Below are positions 61,777-64,000 of a DNA stretch of 64,000 nucleotides, one piece after another. Source of the DNA: Enterococcus hermanniensis (GTDB lineage Bacteria > Bacillota > Bacilli > Lactobacillales > Enterococcaceae); NCBI RefSeq assembly GCF_001885945.1, contig NZ_JXKQ01000003.1, positions 1 through 64,000 of the forward strand, in the 5' to 3' direction. Each line of letters opens with the position of its first letter. The stretch's first letter is position 1. The notes under the pieces are model-generated. The model was not told the origin of the DNA, did no database searches, and worked only from the letters and a program-made list of their open reading frames with translations. A program made the translations under genes and the position numbers.

Positions 61777-62421
61777 ATGAAAAAAAATATTATTTTGAAT
61801 AAATTAGAAACCGCAGGTGTGATTGCGGTAGTGCGTGGGAAAAATAAAACTGAAGCAATAAAATCAACCGAAGCGCTGATTGCTGGAGGAATGAAGGGAA
61901 TCGAGTTAACCTTTACCGTGCCACGAGCGGAAGAAGTGATTGCAGAATTGGTCGAGATGTATGCCGATCATCACGATGTGGTAATTGGAGCGGGGACGGT
62001 CTTAGATGCGATCACAGCAAGAATTGCCATCATGGCTGGTGCAGAATACATCGTCAGTCCTTCATTTGATGCTGAAACTGCGCAGATTTGTAACTTGTAT
62101 CAAATTCCGTATTTACCAGGTTGCATGACGATTACTGAAATGAAAGAGGCCTTAAAAGCTGGAAGTGATATCATCAAGTTATTCCCTGGTTCAGCATTTG
62201 GCCCATCAATCGTTAGTGCTTTCAAGGCTCCGTTGCCTCATTTAAATATTATGCCGACGGGCGGCGTTTGTTTAGAAAATATGCAAGAATGGTTTGATGC
62301 AGGAGTAACTGCTGTCGGTGTCGGTGGAAATTTATTAGCACCAGCGGAAACCGGAGATTTTGAGACAGTGACGAAAGTTGCACAGCAATATATGGAAAAA
62401 TTTGCAGAAATAAAGGGATGA
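61777..62421 (+). CDS. eda: KDPG aldolase (2-dehydro-3-deoxy-phosphogluconate aldolase)
   Basis: A 214-residue class I aldolase splitting KDPG into pyruvate and glyceraldehyde-3-phosphate. The ATG at 61777 follows AAAGGGA. GVIAVVRGKNKTEAIK, GIELTFTVPRAEE (Glu of the active site), IGAGTVLDA and the Schiff-base Lys in IIKLFPGSAFGPS are present. PTGGVCLENMQEW is the phosphate site. It follows uxaA and precedes kdgK. Confidence 0.95.
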   Translation: MKKNIILNKLETAGVIAVVRGKNKTEAIKSTEALIAGGMKGIELTFTVPRAEEVIAELVEMYADHHDVVIGAGTVLDAITARIAIMAGAEYIVSPSFDAETAQICNLYQIPYLPGCMTITEMKEALKAGSDIIKLFPGSAFGPSIVSAFKAPLPHLNIMPTGGVCLENMQEWFDAGVTAVGVGGNLLAPAETGDFETVTKVAQQYMEKFAEIKG

Positions 62422-62425
62422 TCAG

Positions 62426-63430
62426 ATGGCTAAAATAGTTACTTTAGGGGAAATAATGTTACGACTTTCTACAACTGTAGGGACAAGAGTCGCACGAGCC
62501 CATTCATTTAGAGCTCACTATGGCGGAGGAGAAGCCAATGTAGCCATTTCTTTGGCCAATTACGGACACCATGTGTCATTTGCAAGTAAAGTACCAGAAA
62601 ATCATTTGGGGAAAGCGGCAATCGAACATTTGCGACGTTCAGGTGTCGATACGCAATTTATGCTAGCAGGTGGTGAAAGATTAGGAACGTACTACTTAGA
62701 GATGGGTAGTGGCGCACGAGCATCACAAGTAATCTATGATCGCAAAGGTTCAAGCTTTGCAGAAATGACAGCCTTAGAATGGGATATAGATCAATTATTT
62801 AAAGATGTTGCGATATTTCATATTTCAGGTATCACTCCAGCATTGTCGGATACCTGGCGATCGATGACACTAGATTTGATTAAAGCAGCTAAAAATTCAG
62901 GTTGTTTGATTAGTTTGGATATCAATTATCGTCAAAAATTATGGGGAACTAATGGCTGCAAAGCTTTTTTGAAAGAAGTTTTACCATTAATTGATATCTG
63001 TTCTGCTGGAAAATTAGATGCCCAATATTTATTAGAGATTTCGCCTTATACTGGTAGTGATAATGAAATGATTTATTATAATGAACAAATGCATCAGTTA
63101 TATCCTAATATCAAGATTTTCTATTCTACGATCCGCACCGTTTATTCTGCCAGTCATAATGATTTAGTCGGAACATTTTGGTCAAATGGCAAGTATGTCG
63201 AATCACGGGTGCACACAATCAATCCAATTGTTGATCGTATCGGTGGAGGCGACGCTTTTGCTGGAGGGATTCTTCATGGAATTCTTACAAATCAAGAACC
63301 GCAACAAATTGTTGATTTTGCAACAGCAGCCTCAGCCTTAGAACATACGGTTTTTGGAGATGAAAATCAATTTTCCGAAAGTGAAATCATTGCCTATATG
63401 GCTAGTAGTTCTGGTGAAGTTTTACGATAG
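62426..63430 (+). CDS. kdgK: 2-keto-3-deoxygluconate kinase (PfkB family)
   Basis: A 334-residue ribokinase-fold enzyme phosphorylating KDG to KDPG, the step between UxaA and Eda. MAKIVTLGEIMLRLST and HYGGGEANVAISLANYGH (first PfkB signature) are at the N-terminus. The second signature, with anion hole and base Asp, is VDRIGGGDAFAGGIL. It begins four bases after the eda stop. A terminator AAAAACGTCT/AGACGTTTTTTT follows. Confidence 0.93.
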   Translation: MAKIVTLGEIMLRLSTTVGTRVARAHSFRAHYGGGEANVAISLANYGHHVSFASKVPENHLGKAAIEHLRRSGVDTQFMLAGGERLGTYYLEMGSGARASQVIYDRKGSSFAEMTALEWDIDQLFKDVAIFHISGITPALSDTWRSMTLDLIKAAKNSGCLISLDINYRQKLWGTNGCKAFLKEVLPLIDICSAGKLDAQYLLEISPYTGSDNEMIYYNEQMHQLYPNIKIFYSTIRTVYSASHNDLVGTFWSNGKYVESRVHTINPIVDRIGGGDAFAGGILHGILTNQEPQQIVDFATAASALEHTVFGDENQFSESEIIAYMASSSGEVLR

Positions 63431-63437
63431 AAAGTTC

Positions 63438-63470
63438 TAAAAAACGTCTTTACAGACGTTTTTTTCTTAT
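63438..63470 (+). terminator. Terminator of the galacturonate operon
   Basis: AAAAAACGTCT and AGACGTTTTTTT pair around TTAC. Confidence 0.88.
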
Positions 63471-64000
63471 TATATGTTTTATAAATGATCACTTAGCTAT
63501 CTAATTATGTAGGATGAATTATGGATTTAAAGCAACAGTAATTTCTGTTTTTCACTTGTCATATCCAAATTTCAGAAGTAGTATTCTTTAGTCGATTATT
63601 CAATAAATACATACTTGCTCATGGTAACTGGGCAATAAACTTCATTGGCTGGTAAGAGACCAGAAATTTTGAAAGGTGTATTCAAAACCCGATGCTTTTT
63701 TATTTATGGTTTGATGAAAGATTGACAATTGAAAAAGGCGAGTGAGTATTTTACAAGTTCAAGGCAACATCCCTAAATGAAAAATCTAAAATTAAAACAG
63801 TGTACCTTTGCAAGTGTCACAAGTTTAAACCCATGATTGGAGTAAGGACCATTTAACTTATTAGGGCCAGTTTTTAATTTTGACAGTTAATTCTCTAGCA
63901 AAATAATAGAAAATTTTTAAAGTCGCGAGAGACGCATTTTAAGCTCATTTCAAATTTTTATATGAGTGATGATAGCTAAATCGTTCCAAAATTATAGGAA
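63471..64000. other. Downstream region without a supported gene
   Basis: About 530 bases with stops in all frames and no ribosome site linked to a useful frame. Some stretches, such as GGCCAGTTTTTAATTTTGACAG near 63864, look less AT-skewed and might be a decayed element, but I could not identify one. Confidence 0.4.

Noticed and set aside
63471-64000. Insertion-sequence remnant at the window end
   Set aside because: No terminal repeats or transposase motif could be recognised.

Overview
The window is a low-GC Firmicutes chromosome segment, most consistent with Enterococcus or a close relative. Supporting points are the Gls24/AmaP/GlsB alkaline-shock cluster, a P54/SagA-like NlpC/P60 cell-wall hydrolase, XerS, the fused substrate-binding/permease amino-acid transporter, strong AGGAGG ribosome binding sites, and many short intergenic regions closed by hairpin terminators. 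Species cannot be fixed from sequence reading alone. I see no rRNA, tRNA, CRISPR array or intact insertion sequence.

Layout. (1) 1-3.6 kb: the lysis end of a prophage (holin, GH25 endolysin, two unknown genes), then structured non-coding RNA signals and a two-gene operon with a LexA/SOS box inside its promoter. (2) 3.9-5.9 kb: a membrane-anchored non-specific nuclease with an 11-copy repeat arm and a cysteine tail, overlapping a membrane thioredoxin-like gene. (3) 6.5-17.9 kb: housekeeping metabolism: VOC protein, universal stress protein, GldA-like dehydrogenase, polar amino-acid ABC transporter with an aminotransferase, a hydroxyacid-dehydrogenase-like protein, RarD-type transporter, galK-galM and a D-amino-acid-oxidase-like flavoprotein. 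(4) 17.9-20.4 kb: two convergent PadR/membrane-protein modules. (5) 20.4-36.7 kb: second nuclease (lipoprotein), mntH, an ABC-F protein preceded by two micro-ORFs, pyridoxine kinase with an ECF S component, padR-padC, aspartate 4-decarboxylase, small membrane proteins, a frameshifted GIY-YIG nuclease, and a modular peptidoglycan hydrolase. (6) 36.9-50.8 kb: phosphoesterase, PadR-controlled efflux pump, hydrolases, a ROK remnant, LysR gene, TetR-controlled MFS/cysteine-hydrolase operon, xerS and ada. (7) 51.4-54.2 kb: stress cluster SDR-amaP-DUF2273-gls24-glsB. (8) 54.5-63.4 kb: a galacturonate catabolic operon with its LacI regulator, uxaB-uxaC-transporter-uxaA-eda-kdgK. The last 570 bases hold no gene I can support.

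How parts work together. The uxa operon encodes the whole Ashwell route from galacturonate to pyruvate and glyceraldehyde-3-phosphate, and three matching LacI-type operators sit before uxaB and before uxaA. As written, uxaC and uxaA are frameshifted and the transporter start looks damaged. The GIY-YIG gene carries two more lesions of the same kind. Each can be explained by loss of single bases in short homopolymers, so either sequencing error or recent decay is possible. Four PadR-family regulators lie within 21 kb, each with a visible inverted-repeat operator. Two loci pair a surface nuclease of the same family with different C-terminal modules, and each lies near a small, weakly similar beta-rich protein.
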